Positions 7,452 through 15,804 of a stretch of 31,008 bases of DNA are shown here, piece by piece. A program made the position numbers and the translations under genes. Every line of letters begins with the position of its first letter. Position 1 is the stretch's first letter. Source of the stretch: an uncultured Oscillospiraceae bacterium (GTDB lineage: Bacteria; Bacillota; Clostridia; Oscillospirales; Oscillospiraceae); the NCBI GenBank assembly GCA_934573735.1, contig CAKTMC010000019.1:1-31008 (forward strand), written 5' to 3'. The notes beneath the pieces are model-generated. The model had not been told where the DNA came from, did not search any database, and worked only from the letters and a program-made list of their open reading frames with translations.

Positions 7452-7566
7452 TGTCAGAGTAGGGTTCGGCGCGTCAAGTGCTGCGGGATGGGAAGTTGTC
7501 CGCAGACGAAGTCATCCGGTTTTCGTGATGGCGCGGTGCCGTCCCCGCGTCCGCTGCCGCTGAAGG
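7452..7566 (+). ncRNA. Tetrahydrofolate (THF) riboswitch aptamer
   Basis: The conserved blocks of the folT-associated THF aptamer appear in order. They are GAGTAGG (7457-7463), CGTCAAGTGC near 7472-7481, GATGGGAAGTTGTC (7487-7500), GCAGACGAAG (7502-7511), GATGGCGCGGTGCC (7527-7540) and CGTCCGCTG (7548-7556). These match the known class in which THF binds two sites in a pseudoknotted three-way junction. The location directly upstream of a folate-type ECF S component agrees with the known gene association. Ends are approximate because the P1 helix is short. Confidence 0.88.
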
Positions 7567-7580
7567 TTAAATGACTCCCT

Positions 7581-7630
7581 GAGATGAGCATCTCCTTTTG
7601 TGGCAACTGTCACGAAAGGAGAATTTTTTT
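7581..7630 (+). promoter_or_regulatory. Riboswitch expression platform: terminator that contains the Shine-Dalgarno
   Basis: A 12-pair stem (arms 7591-7602 and 7611-7622, one G-U) is followed by seven T residues (7624-7630), so it reads as an intrinsic terminator. Its 3' arm holds AAAGGAG (7615-7621), the ribosome binding site of folT, so the same hairpin would also hide the start. A competing hairpin, GAGAT (7581-7585) with ATCTC (7590-7594), overlaps the 5' arm and could act as anti-terminator. Confidence 0.75.
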
Positions 7631-8180
7631 GAAAAACGCAAAGAATTTCAGCATCCGGCAGATGGCTGCCGACTCAATGCTCGCCGCAATGTGCGCCGTG
7701 CTCGGCGCGGTTGCGCTCGACCTCGGAAACATCAAGATAACCCTTGAAAGCCTGCCGATAATCGTCGGCGCGCTGCTCTTCGGACCGCTCGACGGCGCTG
7801 CAATCGGCTTTGTCGGCACCTTTGTCTACCAGATACTCCGCTACGGCATATCCGTTACCACGCTCTTATGGATAATTCCCTATGTCGTCTGCGGTCTTAT
7901 AGTGGGCTTTTACGCCAAAAAGCAGGGCTATTCCATGAGCACCAAGCAGACTATCATACTTGTCGTTATCGCAGAGCTTGTTATCACCACGCTGAACACC
8001 GGCGTAATGTACATCGACAGCAAGATTTACGGCTATTATTCCGCCGTGTACATTTTCGGCTCGCTCGCGCTGCGCTACGTCATCTGCGTGGGCAAGGCCA
8101 TAGTCACCGGCGCCATCATGCCGCCGCTCGTGCGCACCCTGCGCGAAAAGGTTTTTAATACCGCGATATATAATTCATAA
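7629..8180 (+). CDS. folT: Folate-family ECF transporter S component
   Basis: The protein has 183 residues and is an integral membrane S component that captures folates and docks to a shared ECF energising module (not in this window). Features are a short basic N-terminus, about six hydrophobic segments, LDLGNIKITLESLPIIVGALLFGPLDGAAIGFVGTF in two adjoining pieces, and a charged C-terminus. I assign the TTG at 7629-7631 as start: AAAGGAG lies 7 nt upstream and the protein then begins with KNAKNFSIRQMA. An in-frame ATG at 7584 lies inside the riboswitch expression platform and has no ribosome binding site. Control by THF through the upstream riboswitch is expected: high THF should turn it off. 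folC follows 44 nt downstream. Confidence 0.87.
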   Translation: MKNAKNFSIRQMAADSMLAAMCAVLGAVALDLGNIKITLESLPIIVGALLFGPLDGAAIGFVGTFVYQILRYGISVTTLLWIIPYVVCGLIVGFYAKKQGYSMSTKQTIILVVIAELVITTLNTGVMYIDSKIYGYYSAVYIFGSLALRYVICVGKAIVTGAIMPPLVRTLREKVFNTAIYNS

Positions 8181-8224
8181 GATTAGATTTTATAGTTTTT
8201 AATTCTAAGAAGGCGAATATTTCT

Positions 8225-9514
8225 ATGACTGCTTCTGAAGCAATAAATTATATAGAAAGCTGCACCTGGAGCCGCACGAGACTCGGTCTCGGGCGCACCC
8301 GTGAGCTTCTCTCTCGGCTTGGCGACCCGCAAAAAAAGCTGCGCTTTATCCATGTCGCCGGGACAAACGGCAAGGGCTCGACCTGCGCAATGCTTGCCTC
8401 CGTCATGCAACAGGCGGGCTACAGGACCGCGCTCTACACCTCGCCCTATATCTGCCGCTTCAACGAAAGGATGCAGATAAACGGCGCGGATATCCCGGAC
8501 CTCCGGCTTGCGGAGCTTACCGAGCGAATTATGCCCATCGCCGAGAGCATGGACGACCATCCGAGTCAATTTGAGCTTGTCACGGCGATAGCAATGCAGT
8601 ATTTTCTTGAGGAAGGCTGCGATATCGTCGTTCTTGAGGTCGGTCTCGGCGGTGCTCTTGACAGCACCAACGTCATCGACTGCCCGGAATGTGCCGTTAT
8701 CACCACCATCGGTCTTGAGCACACGGAGTATCTCGGCTCGACGCTGCCCGAGATAGCCTCGGCAAAGGCGGGAATTATTAAGCCCTGCTGCGACGTGGTC
8801 TGCTACCGAAACGTCCCCGAGGTCGAGGCCGTCTTTGAGAATAGCTGCCGGGAGAAGAATGCGCGGCTGCATAAGGCGGATTTTGACTCCATACGCCCGA
8901 TTTCACATTCGCTGAGCGGTCAGAGCTTTGCATGGCGCAATTACACTTCCCTGCGCCTGCCGCTGCTCGGCGCGCATCAGCTAAGAAACGCCGCCGTTGC
9001 CCTCGAAGCGCTGAATGTACTGCGCGGAAAGGGCTGGAATATCAGCGACGAGGCGATAGTCTCCGGGCTTGCCGCGACAAAATGGCCGGTTCGCTTTGAG
9101 GTACTGCGCGAAGCGCCGCCGGTCATCATCGACGGAGCACACAACCCCGAATGTGCAAGGGCCCTGGAGGCAAATCTGCGCGAGTATCTGCCGGGGCAGA
9201 GATGCGTATTTCTCATGGGTGTGCTTGCCGACAAGGATTACCGCCAAATGCTTGGATATCTCGCGCCATACGCAGAGCGCTTTTTCTGCGTTACGCCGCC
9301 GAGTCCGCGCGCACTGAGCGCCGACGCCCTGTCGGAGACAGTCCGCGGCATGGGAATTCCGGCAGAAGGCTGCGGGGATATATATAAGGCTGCCGAGCTT
9401 GCTCTCGGCTGCGGCGCACCGGTCATTGCCTGCGGCTCTCTGTATCTTGCGGGAACTGCCCGCGCTGCGCTGCTCAATATCATAAGAGGAGAAAATTTGC
9501 CGAATGAAGGATAA
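8225..9514 (+). CDS. folC: Folylpolyglutamate synthase/dihydrofolate synthase
   Basis: The protein has 429 residues, the usual length. It adds glutamate to reduced folates (and in many bacteria to dihydropteroate) using ATP, which traps folate in the cell. The order is HVAGTNGKGSTCAM (P-loop, about 43-56), TSPYICRFNERM, VLEVGLGGALDSTNV, TTIGLEHTEYLG with SAKAGIIKP, then the C-terminal Mur-ligase-like domain with IIDGAHNPECARAL and a MGVLADKDY turn. It follows folT and probably shares its riboswitch-controlled transcript. This fits because imported folate must be polyglutamylated to be retained. Its stop overlaps the ribosome binding site of surE. Confidence 0.93.
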   Translation: MTASEAINYIESCTWSRTRLGLGRTRELLSRLGDPQKKLRFIHVAGTNGKGSTCAMLASVMQQAGYRTALYTSPYICRFNERMQINGADIPDLRLAELTERIMPIAESMDDHPSQFELVTAIAMQYFLEEGCDIVVLEVGLGGALDSTNVIDCPECAVITTIGLEHTEYLGSTLPEIASAKAGIIKPCCDVVCYRNVPEVEAVFENSCREKNARLHKADFDSIRPISHSLSGQSFAWRNYTSLRLPLLGAHQLRNAAVALEALNVLRGKGWNISDEAIVSGLAATKWPVRFEVLREAPPVIIDGAHNPECARALEANLREYLPGQRCVFLMGVLADKDYRQMLGYLAPYAERFFCVTPPSPRALSADALSETVRGMGIPAEGCGDIYKAAELALGCGAPVIACGSLYLAGTARAALLNIIRGENLPNEG

Positions 9515-9518
9515 AAAC

Positions 9519-10235
9519 ATGAAAATCTTACTTGTAAACGACGACGGAATTGACTCTCCGGGCATAGTCCATCTTGCGCAGATGGCAATGCAGCTCGGCG
9601 AGGTCTGGGTCGCAGCGCCCGCCTCGCAGTGCAGCGCCATGTCCCAGAAGCTCACGATCTTTAACCCGCTTGAGGTCAGAGAGCGCGAGTTCCCGCTTCC
9701 GGTCGCCGGAGCCTACAGCATCGGCGGCACTCCCGCCGACTGCGTTAAGGCCGCGCTCAAAAACGTTTTACCCCTGCGCCCCGACATTGTATTCTCCGGC
9801 ATCAACATCGGCTACAACACGGGCTTTGACATCGCCTATTCCGGCACGGTCGCCGCCGCAATGGAGGCTGTTATGAACGGTATTCCCGCCATCGCCTTCT
9901 CCGCACAGCACGACGGAAGCTATGACGTGACCGACAGCTATATTTTAGACATTACAAGAGAGCTTCTTGACGCGCCTCTTGCTCCGGGCGAGATATGGAA
10001 CGTCAATTTCCCCGGCTGCGCGCTCGACGAGTTTAAGGGTATTCTTCGTGAGCGCACGATAGCGCCGACCTTTATATTCGACAACACCTATGCAATGGAG
10101 GAGCAGTCCGGCGGCATGACGCTGACTCCCGGCGCAAGCTTTATTTCCCATGTCAACGCCCCCTCCGGCAGCGATATCGAGGCGGTTTTGCACGGATACA
10201 TATCAATAGGTAAAGTTAAGAGCATGGTATTGTAA
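9519..10235 (+). CDS. surE: 5'/3'-nucleotidase SurE
   Basis: The protein has 238 residues from ATG 9519. SurE is a metal-dependent survival-protein phosphatase that acts on nucleoside monophosphates. The metal-binding signature NDDGIDSPG sits at residues 6-14, followed by AAPASQCSAMS (family AP..Q.SG-like turn), GTPADCV, SGINIGYN (metal Asn) and YSGTVAAAMEA. The start at 9519 gives the canonical MKILLVNDDG N-terminus and has AAGGA 7 nt upstream. An ATG at 9504 would overlap folC by 11 nt and is less likely. It is probably the last gene of the folT-folC-surE transcript. Confidence 0.92.
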   Translation: MKILLVNDDGIDSPGIVHLAQMAMQLGEVWVAAPASQCSAMSQKLTIFNPLEVREREFPLPVAGAYSIGGTPADCVKAALKNVLPLRPDIVFSGINIGYNTGFDIAYSGTVAAAMEAVMNGIPAIAFSAQHDGSYDVTDSYILDITRELLDAPLAPGEIWNVNFPGCALDEFKGILRERTIAPTFIFDNTYAMEEQSGGMTLTPGASFISHVNAPSGSDIEAVLHGYISIGKVKSMVL

Positions 10236-10252
10236 AAGTTGAACAAAAAGGC

Positions 10253-10281
10253 TTGTAAATCCAAAATAAATATGCTATAGT
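10253..10281 (+). promoter_or_regulatory. Sigma-70-type promoter of the phn-like operon
   Basis: TTGTAA (10253-10258), exactly 17 bp, then TATAGT (10276-10281). This implies a 5' leader of about 110 nt before the phnD ATG, much longer than a ribosome binding site needs. Confidence 0.6.
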
Positions 10282-10400
10282 ATGTGACGGTCAACGGCGC
10301 AAAAAATGTGGAATCGAGGCGCGTTTTGCTTTATGTCAAGTCCCCCGACGACGCATGCTTTCACCGCTGCCGCAAAATTTTGTTTGGAGGAAAAACAAAA

Positions 10401-11525
10401 ATGAAAAAGACCATAGCATTGCTTCTCGCACTTGTCATGGTGTTCGCGCTCTGCGCCTGCGGTCAGTCTGCCCCTCCCGCAGAGGAGTCCAAGGCTCCCG
10501 CAGAGGAGTCCAAGGCTCCCGTGGAGGAGACTAAGGCGCCCGCAGAGAACCAGCACTTCGACAAGCTGACTCTCGAGTTCGTTCCTTCCAAGGATGCTGA
10601 CGTTATCATTGCCGGCACCGAGAACCTCCCCGAGCTTGTCAAGGCCGAGATGTCCAGACTGGGCTACGACATTGACGAGGTTGACATCACCGTCGGCACC
10701 AGCTACGACGCTACCGGCGAGGCCATGTCCGCAGGCTCCATCGACCTCGGCTGGCTGCCCGGCGGCACCTACGCTCTCTACTCCGACGACGTTGACGTCA
10801 TCCTGACCGCTACCCGTAACGGTCTGTCCAACGACAGCACCAACCCCGTTGACTGGAACGGCGAAGCAAACGCCACCCAGAAGAACGGTCCTCAGGTCAC
10901 CTACTACCGCTCCCTGATCTACGCAACTCCCTCCGAGTACGGCAAGGAGCTTGCTGCAAAGGTCAACGCCGGTGAGAAGCTCACCTGGGAGGACCTCGAC
11001 AAGGCAAGATGGGCAGTTCAGAAGACCTCCTCCTCCGCCGGTTACATCTACCCCTCCATGTGGCTGATGGCAAACTACGACGGCAAGAAGATCTCCGACC
11101 TCTCCAACGTCATTCCTCTTGACTCCGGCTACGGCACCGCATTCTCCTACGCCGCAGCAGAGCAGGTCGATATCATCGTCTGCTACGCCGACGGCCGTAA
11201 CGACTACGAGGCAAGCTGGATGCTCCCGACCGATCAGCAGGATGAGACCGGCAAGCAGGGCATGGGCCGCAGCGAGTCCATCTGGAACGAGCTGAACGTC
11301 ATCGGCGTTACCGACGGTATCTACAACGACACCGTTGCCGTCTCCAAGGCCAGCGCCTACTACACCCCCGAGATCGTTGCAGCACTTCAGGAGTGCTTCA
11401 TCAACATCATCGGCACCCCCGAGGGTCAGGCGATATTCTCCGTTTACAGCCACACCGGCTATGCCAAGGCTGTTGACTCCGACTACGACGGCGCCCGCGC
11501 CGCTCTGAAGGCAGTCTCCGACTGA
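10401..11525 (+). CDS. phnD: PhnD-type substrate-binding lipoprotein of ABC transporter
   Basis: The protein has 374 residues. The N-terminus is a lipoprotein signal with basic MKK, a hydrophobic run and the lipobox LCAC (lipidated Cys20). A low-complexity linker of seven-residue repeats (PAEESKA twice, then PVEETKA) follows. The rest resembles the phosphate/phosphite/phosphonate-binding family: the opening strand LTLEFVPSKDADVI, a VDITVGTSYDATGEAMSAGSID region and GYIYPSMWL are typical. It should capture phosphonate or another organophosphate outside the membrane; the ligand is not readable. The ATG at 10401 is chosen because of GGAGG upstream and the signal peptide. Codons are strongly biased (ATC, TAC, AAC), suggesting high expression. 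The gene ends before a hairpin that separates it from phnC. Confidence 0.87.
   Translation: MKKTIALLLALVMVFALCACGQSAPPAEESKAPAEESKAPVEETKAPAENQHFDKLTLEFVPSKDADVIIAGTENLPELVKAEMSRLGYDIDEVDITVGTSYDATGEAMSAGSIDLGWLPGGTYALYSDDVDVILTATRNGLSNDSTNPVDWNGEANATQKNGPQVTYYRSLIYATPSEYGKELAAKVNAGEKLTWEDLDKARWAVQKTSSSAGYIYPSMWLMANYDGKKISDLSNVIPLDSGYGTAFSYAAAEQVDIIVCYADGRNDYEASWMLPTDQQDETGKQGMGRSESIWNELNVIGVTDGIYNDTVAVSKASAYYTPEIVAALQECFINIIGTPEGQAIFSVYSHTGYAKAVDSDYDGARAALKAVSD
10476..10538 (+). repeat. Three tandem 21-bp units in the phnD linker
   Basis: Units at 10476-10496 and 10497-10517 are identical; the third (10518-10538) has diverged. Each encodes seven residues (PAEESKA-like) of the spacer between the lipid anchor and the binding domain. 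The length may vary between strains through slippage. Confidence 0.9.
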
Positions 11526-11555
11526 TTTCATACATAACAGCATATTCATAACTAA

Positions 11556-11586
11556 AAAGAGCACCCTGCATCGCAGGGTGCTCTTT
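11556..11586 (+). terminator. Intra-operon terminator/attenuator after phnD
   Basis: Perfect 14-bp stem (AAAGAGCACCCTGC at 11556-11569 with its complement at 11573-11586) and a 3-nt loop, 30 nt after the phnD stop. The T-run is only the TTT of the stem end. It would reduce phnC-phnE transcripts or protect a separate phnD mRNA, giving excess binding protein. Confidence 0.75.
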
Positions 11587-11676
11587 CAAGTATAAAATAA
11601 TTCAGCATAGCTCCACGGGCACAAGTAAAAACAGAGCTAATCGCTCAAATTCTTTATATCAGAAAAGAGTCGCAGC

Positions 11677-12471
11677 ATGATAGAATTCAAAAATGTGTAT
11701 AAGACTTATCCAAACGGCTTTACAGCCCTGAAGAACATCAATCTGCAAATCGAGCAGGGCGAGTTTGTCGCCATAATCGGTCTGTCCGGCGCGGGCAAGT
11801 CCACTATTCTGCGCTGCATCAACCGTATGCACGATATCACCAAGGGTGAGCTTAGCGTTGACGGAGTCGACGTAGACAGTCTGCGCGGCAAGGAGCTTCG
11901 CAGATACCGCCGCAAGGTCGGCATGATATTCCAGAGCTTTAACCTCGTCTCCCGCAGTACAGCCATCAAAAACGTCCTTACCGCCGATGTTCCCGACATG
12001 AGCTTCTTCCGGGTGCTCTTCGGCGTGTTCACAAAGGATCAGAAGATGCGCGCACTTGAAAGCCTTGACAAGGTTGGCATTTTGGATAAGGCCTATACCC
12101 GCTGCGATCAGCTCTCCGGCGGACAGCAGCAGCGCGTTGCGCTCGCCCGCACCCTGAACCAGAACCCCAAGATAATCCTTGCCGACGAGCCTGTCGCCTC
12201 GCTTGACCCGATAACCGCAAAGCAGGTCATGCAGGACTTCGTGCGCATAAACAAGGAATACAAGATCTCCATACTTCTGAACATCCACCACGTTGACCTT
12301 GCGCTCAAGTACTGTGACCGCGTTATCGGCATACGCGCCGGTGAGATAGTCTTTGACGGTCCGGCCAGCACCATAACGCAGGAGCAGATCGACGCCGTCT
12401 ACAACGGCGAAAAGGTGCCCACCATGGGCGAGGGCGAAAGCAGCGCGCCTGTTGCAAAGACCGAGGGCTGA
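11677..12471 (+). CDS. phnC: PhnC-type ABC transporter ATP-binding protein
   Basis: The protein has 264 residues. Walker A GLSGAGKST (about 35-43), Q-loop FQSFNLV, ABC signature LSGGQQQRVALAR, Walker B IILADEPVASLD and the switch His in NIHHVD are all present, so the ATPase should be active. The FFRVLFGVF insertion before the signature and the early FKNVYKTYPNG strand are typical of PhnC (phosphonate importers). It energises transport together with the two permeases directly downstream; phnE1 begins 3 nt after its stop. The ribosome binding site is weak (AAGAG) and about 90 nt separate it from the terminator hairpin, so a second weak promoter is possible but I see no clear one. Confidence 0.92.
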   Translation: MIEFKNVYKTYPNGFTALKNINLQIEQGEFVAIIGLSGAGKSTILRCINRMHDITKGELSVDGVDVDSLRGKELRRYRRKVGMIFQSFNLVSRSTAIKNVLTADVPDMSFFRVLFGVFTKDQKMRALESLDKVGILDKAYTRCDQLSGGQQQRVALARTLNQNPKIILADEPVASLDPITAKQVMQDFVRINKEYKISILLNIHHVDLALKYCDRVIGIRAGEIVFDGPASTITQEQIDAVYNGEKVPTMGEGESSAPVAKTEG

Positions 12472-12473
12472 CC

Positions 12474-13325
12474 ATGGATAACGAAAACGTATCTATCCTC
12501 AAGCTCACGCTTTATGACCGCATCTTCAAGCCCAAAACAATAACGCTTGCAAACGGTCACTCCGTAATGAAGCGCAGAAGCCGTGCGCCGCTGATTATTC
12601 TGCTGCTGGCGCTGGCGATATGGCTCTCGCTGCAGATGACGGGCTTCAGCATGGCGGTCGTTATAAGCAAGTTCAGCAAGATGATCGACCTGCTGGCAAA
12701 GATATTCCAGCCCAACTGGTCGTTCTTCCCGAAGGTCGTCTCCCCGCTTATAGACACGATAAAAATGTCCATCCTCGGCACCGTCATCGGCTGCTTTCTT
12801 GCGCTGCCGGTCGCCATTCTCTCCTCGAGCAATATCAATAAGAGCGTTGTCATAGTCAGTATTTTCAGATTTATTCTCGGACTTATCCGCACTCTGCCCA
12901 CGCTCATCATCGCGCTTGTCTGTGCGCTGATATTCTCCCTCGGTACCTTCTCCGGTACGGTCGCCATCGCGATATTCACCTTCGGTATCGTGGCAAAGAT
13001 GCTCTTCGAGAGCATAGAGACTATCGACATGGGCCCCTTTGAGGCTATGGAGGCGCTCGGCGCGAATAAGTTCCAGGCCTTCTGGTCTGCCTGCGTACCG
13101 CAGATTTTGCCCGTCTATCTCAGTCACAGCCTTTACTGCTTTGAGATGAACGTCCGCGCCTCGGCGATACTCGGCTATGTCGGCGCCGGCGGCCTTGGCA
13201 TCACCATTAACGAGCGCATCGGCTGGCGCGACTACAACAGCCTCGGCATGGTGCTTCTCTCGCTGTTCGTCGTCGTTGTGGCCATAGATTTCTTCAGCGA
13301 ATATCTGCGCAGGAAGCTTAGCTGA
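12474..13325 (+). CDS. phnE: PhnE-type ABC transporter permease 1
   Basis: The protein has 283 residues with about six membrane helices (first at about 37-55). The cytoplasmic EAA loop reads EAMEALGANKFQAFWSACVPQI, the contact site for PhnC. FRFILGLIRTLPTLI and GYVGAGGLGI are common in PhnE permeases. It forms the channel with the following permease. It starts 3 nt after phnC with GAGGG inside the phnC end as ribosome binding site, so translation is likely coupled. Confidence 0.92.
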   Translation: MDNENVSILKLTLYDRIFKPKTITLANGHSVMKRRSRAPLIILLLALAIWLSLQMTGFSMAVVISKFSKMIDLLAKIFQPNWSFFPKVVSPLIDTIKMSILGTVIGCFLALPVAILSSSNINKSVVIVSIFRFILGLIRTLPTLIIALVCALIFSLGTFSGTVAIAIFTFGIVAKMLFESIETIDMGPFEAMEALGANKFQAFWSACVPQILPVYLSHSLYCFEMNVRASAILGYVGAGGLGITINERIGWRDYNSLGMVLLSLFVVVVAIDFFSEYLRRKLS

Positions 13326-13335
13326 GAGGAGGGCC

Positions 13336-14190
13336 ATGATGAAGAAAAAAATAGAAGAATTCGAGCAGGCCTTCGACAAGAAGCTGACCGCTGCGGAAAT
13401 GTACGCAAACCGTCCGCGCAAGTGGTTTTTGTATACGCTCATCGTCCTTATTATAGTCATGCTCATCGGCTGGTCGGCACACGATATCAAATTCACCGGG
13501 CTCACCGTCACCGGCACGGAGGTTGCAAAGGGCGTTGTTCACGGCGTGTTCCACCCGGACATCAAGCTCATGTTCGGCACGACCGATACGGATGTGCCCT
13601 ATCTGCTGCTGCAAACGATAGCCATCGCCGTTTTGGGTACGCTTATCGGCGCGATTTTGGCCATTCCCTTTGCCTTTCTCGCCTCGTTTAATATCATGCC
13701 CAAGCCTGTTGCCTACGTCGTGCGCATACTCATACTCATGATACGCACGATACCGAGCATAGTCTGGGCGCTGATGTGGATCCGCGTCACGGGTCCCGGC
13801 GCTGCCTGCGGCGTTATTACGCAGTCGGTATGCTCCATCGGCATGATATCGAAAATGTACATAACGGCGATCGAGGATCTGGACACGCATATTCTCGAAA
13901 GCCTTGACGCTATGGGCTGCACGCCCTTCCAGAAGATACGCTACGGCGTTATCCCCCAGCTCACCGCAAGCTTTATCTCCACGACCATTTACCGCTTTGA
14001 CATAAACCTCAAGGACGCTACCACGCTCGGTATCGTCGGCGCGGGCGGCATCGGCGCATCGCTGGTGCAGTGCCTCAACAGCCGCCGCTGGGCTATGGTC
14101 GGTTCCTTTGTGTGGGGTCTTATGGTGCTGGTGCTCATTATTGAGCTGGTCTCCACGAAAATCCGCAGACGGCTTGCGCACGGCGCATGA
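13336..14190 (+). CDS. phnE: PhnE-type ABC transporter permease 2
   Basis: The protein has 284 residues with an N-terminal amphipathic stretch, one helix at about 34-52 and five more later. The EAA loop reads ESLDAMGCTPFQKIRYGVIPQL; VRILILMIRTIPSIVWALMW and GIVGAGGIGASL mirror permease 1. Two different PhnE subunits in one operon suggest a heterodimeric channel. A GAGGAGG ribosome binding site precedes two possible ATGs (13336 and 13339). No C-P lyase (phnG-M) or other phosphonate-degrading gene follows, so the cargo may be a phosphate ester rather than a phosphonate. Confidence 0.92.
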   Translation: MMKKKIEEFEQAFDKKLTAAEMYANRPRKWFLYTLIVLIIVMLIGWSAHDIKFTGLTVTGTEVAKGVVHGVFHPDIKLMFGTTDTDVPYLLLQTIAIAVLGTLIGAILAIPFAFLASFNIMPKPVAYVVRILILMIRTIPSIVWALMWIRVTGPGAACGVITQSVCSIGMISKMYITAIEDLDTHILESLDAMGCTPFQKIRYGVIPQLTASFISTTIYRFDINLKDATTLGIVGAGGIGASLVQCLNSRRWAMVGSFVWGLMVLVLIIELVSTKIRRRLAHGA

Positions 14191-14210
14191 TTTAACACAT
14201 TATCCCCTAT

Positions 14211-14241
14211 TATACCCCTGTGCTTTCGGTGCGGGGGTATA
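14211..14241 (+). terminator. Hairpin between phnE2 and the nucleotidase gene
   Basis: Stem of 13 pairs including G-U pairs (TATACCCC... at 14211-14223 with 14229-14241) and a TTTCG loop. It is followed by AAAAATCTT rather than a T-run, so termination would be partial. It may set the level of the downstream nucleotidase. Confidence 0.5.
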
Positions 14242-14271
14242 AAAATCTTAACTTTTTCCGAAAGGACAGCT

Positions 14272-15783
14272 ATGCAGCGAAATCTCAGGATATATTACAC
14301 CAGCGATACGCACGGCTTTTTCTCGCCCATTGATTACGCAAGCGGCGCTCCCGCGGCGTCCGGGCTTATTAACTGCATGAATAAGTTCCAAAATGACGGG
14401 AACACGCTGATAATCGACGGCGGCGACACTTTGCAGGGCAGCCCCTTCACCTACTGGCTATACAGTCAGCAGCGCGGCGGCGACTGCGTTCCTGCAAGGC
14501 TTCTCAACTTTGGCGGATACGACTTTATCACGCTCGGCAATCACGATTTTAACTACGGCAGGGCGGAGCTTGAGCGCTATATTGCGGCGCTTGAGGCAAA
14601 ATGCCTATGCGCAAATGTCGATGGTCTGCGCGGCGTTAAGAAATACGCGGTCGTGACTCTTGAAAACGGTCTGCGCGTTGGACTGACCGGCATAGTTACG
14701 CATTATGTAAACCGATGGGAGAAGCCGGAGAACCTTGAGGGCATAATAGTCACCGAGGCTTTCCCGGCGGCAAGGGCTGCGCTTGAGCTATTGAAGGCGG
14801 AAAAGGTCGATTTGACGGTCTGCATATATCACGGCGGCTTTGAAAATGACCTGAAAACCGGCGCTCCGCTCTCCAATACCGGCGAAAATCAGGGCTGGCG
14901 CATATGTCAGGAGCTTGATTTTGATGTTCTTCTCTGCGCGCATCAGCATATGCCGGCGGAAAATCTCTGTATAGGCGGAACCTATAGCTGTCAGCCGCCG
15001 GATAAGGCGCGGCAGTATATAACGATGGATGTCACGGTCGATGAGCATGGCGTGAGCGCGGCATCTCGTCTCTGTGACGCGGGGAACACTCCCCTGCCCG
15101 CCGCGCTTGAATATCTTGCCCCGATGGAGCGCGAGACCTCGGTCTGGCTCGATACCCCGGTCGGGCATCTTGATACGGCTCTTGTCCCGGACTCGCCCAT
15201 AAATATGGCGGCGCAAGGCTCGCTTATTGCGAATTTCTTCAATCAGGTGCAGCTTGAGGCCTCGGGCGCGGACATTTCGGCGACGAGTCTTGCCAATACG
15301 GTCAAGGGCTTTGAGCGCGAGGTAAGCATCCGGGACGTTGTCTCGACCTATGTTTTCCCGAACACGCTTGTGACGCTGCGAGTTGACCGCAGAGTATTGA
15401 AAAAAGCCATGGAACGCTGCGCTGAGTATTTTGACATAGGTGCAGACGGACTGCGGGTGAGCGAGAGCTTTCTGCGCCCGATAGTGCAGCATTTTAATTA
15501 CGATTATTTTTCCGGCGTGAGCGCCGTCTACGACCTGCGCCGCCCTGTCGGTGAGCGCGTTGTGTCGATAAAGCTCAAGGGCGCGGAGCTGCCGGAGGAT
15601 AAGCCGCTGACGCTATGCATGAATAACTATCGCGCCACGGGCGCGGGCGGCTATGAGATTTACCGCGAGTGCGATATAGTCCGCGAGCAGCCCACCGAGA
15701 TATCGGAGCTTATAATCGAGTATATTGAGCGGCACGGCGATATTCAGGTCGATAAAAATAAATGGCTTAAAATAGTTTATTAG
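14272..15783 (+). CDS. Cytosolic UshA-like 5'-nucleotidase/metallophosphoesterase
   Basis: The protein has 503 residues in two domains. The N-terminal calcineurin-like phosphoesterase has YTSDTHGF (metal Asp-His), IDGGDTLQGSP (GD motif), LGNHDFNYG (GNHD), VCIYHGG and CAHQHM (the usual GHxH reads CAHQH). The C-terminal 5'-nucleotidase domain (about 290-490) carries NFFNQVQLEASGADIS, the substrate-contact FPNTLVTLRV and MNNYRATGAGGY. There is no signal peptide, unlike UshA, so it works inside the cell. Immediately after a PhnDCE-type importer, it plausibly releases phosphate from an imported nucleotide or cyclic nucleotide; this is inference. AAAGGA lies 5 nt upstream of the ATG. Confidence 0.88.
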   Translation: MQRNLRIYYTSDTHGFFSPIDYASGAPAASGLINCMNKFQNDGNTLIIDGGDTLQGSPFTYWLYSQQRGGDCVPARLLNFGGYDFITLGNHDFNYGRAELERYIAALEAKCLCANVDGLRGVKKYAVVTLENGLRVGLTGIVTHYVNRWEKPENLEGIIVTEAFPAARAALELLKAEKVDLTVCIYHGGFENDLKTGAPLSNTGENQGWRICQELDFDVLLCAHQHMPAENLCIGGTYSCQPPDKARQYITMDVTVDEHGVSAASRLCDAGNTPLPAALEYLAPMERETSVWLDTPVGHLDTALVPDSPINMAAQGSLIANFFNQVQLEASGADISATSLANTVKGFEREVSIRDVVSTYVFPNTLVTLRVDRRVLKKAMERCAEYFDIGADGLRVSESFLRPIVQHFNYDYFSGVSAVYDLRRPVGERVVSIKLKGAELPEDKPLTLCMNNYRATGAGGYEIYRECDIVREQPTEISELIIEYIERHGDIQVDKNKWLKIVY

Positions 15784-15804
15784 AAATAAATATGAGGAGA
15801 TATT

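Noticed and set aside
7584..7628. ATG at 7584 as the start of folT
   Set aside because: It lies in the riboswitch expression platform and has no Shine-Dalgarno; TTG 7629 has AAAGGAG at 7 nt.
10476..10538. Tandem repeat as a CRISPR or mobile element
   Set aside because: It is in frame in phnD, multiples of three, and encodes a lipoprotein linker.
10275..11564. Open frame of about 430 codons opposite phnD
   Set aside because: Low-complexity Val/Gly/Leu-rich translation antisense to a clear lipoprotein gene with biased codons; a shadow.
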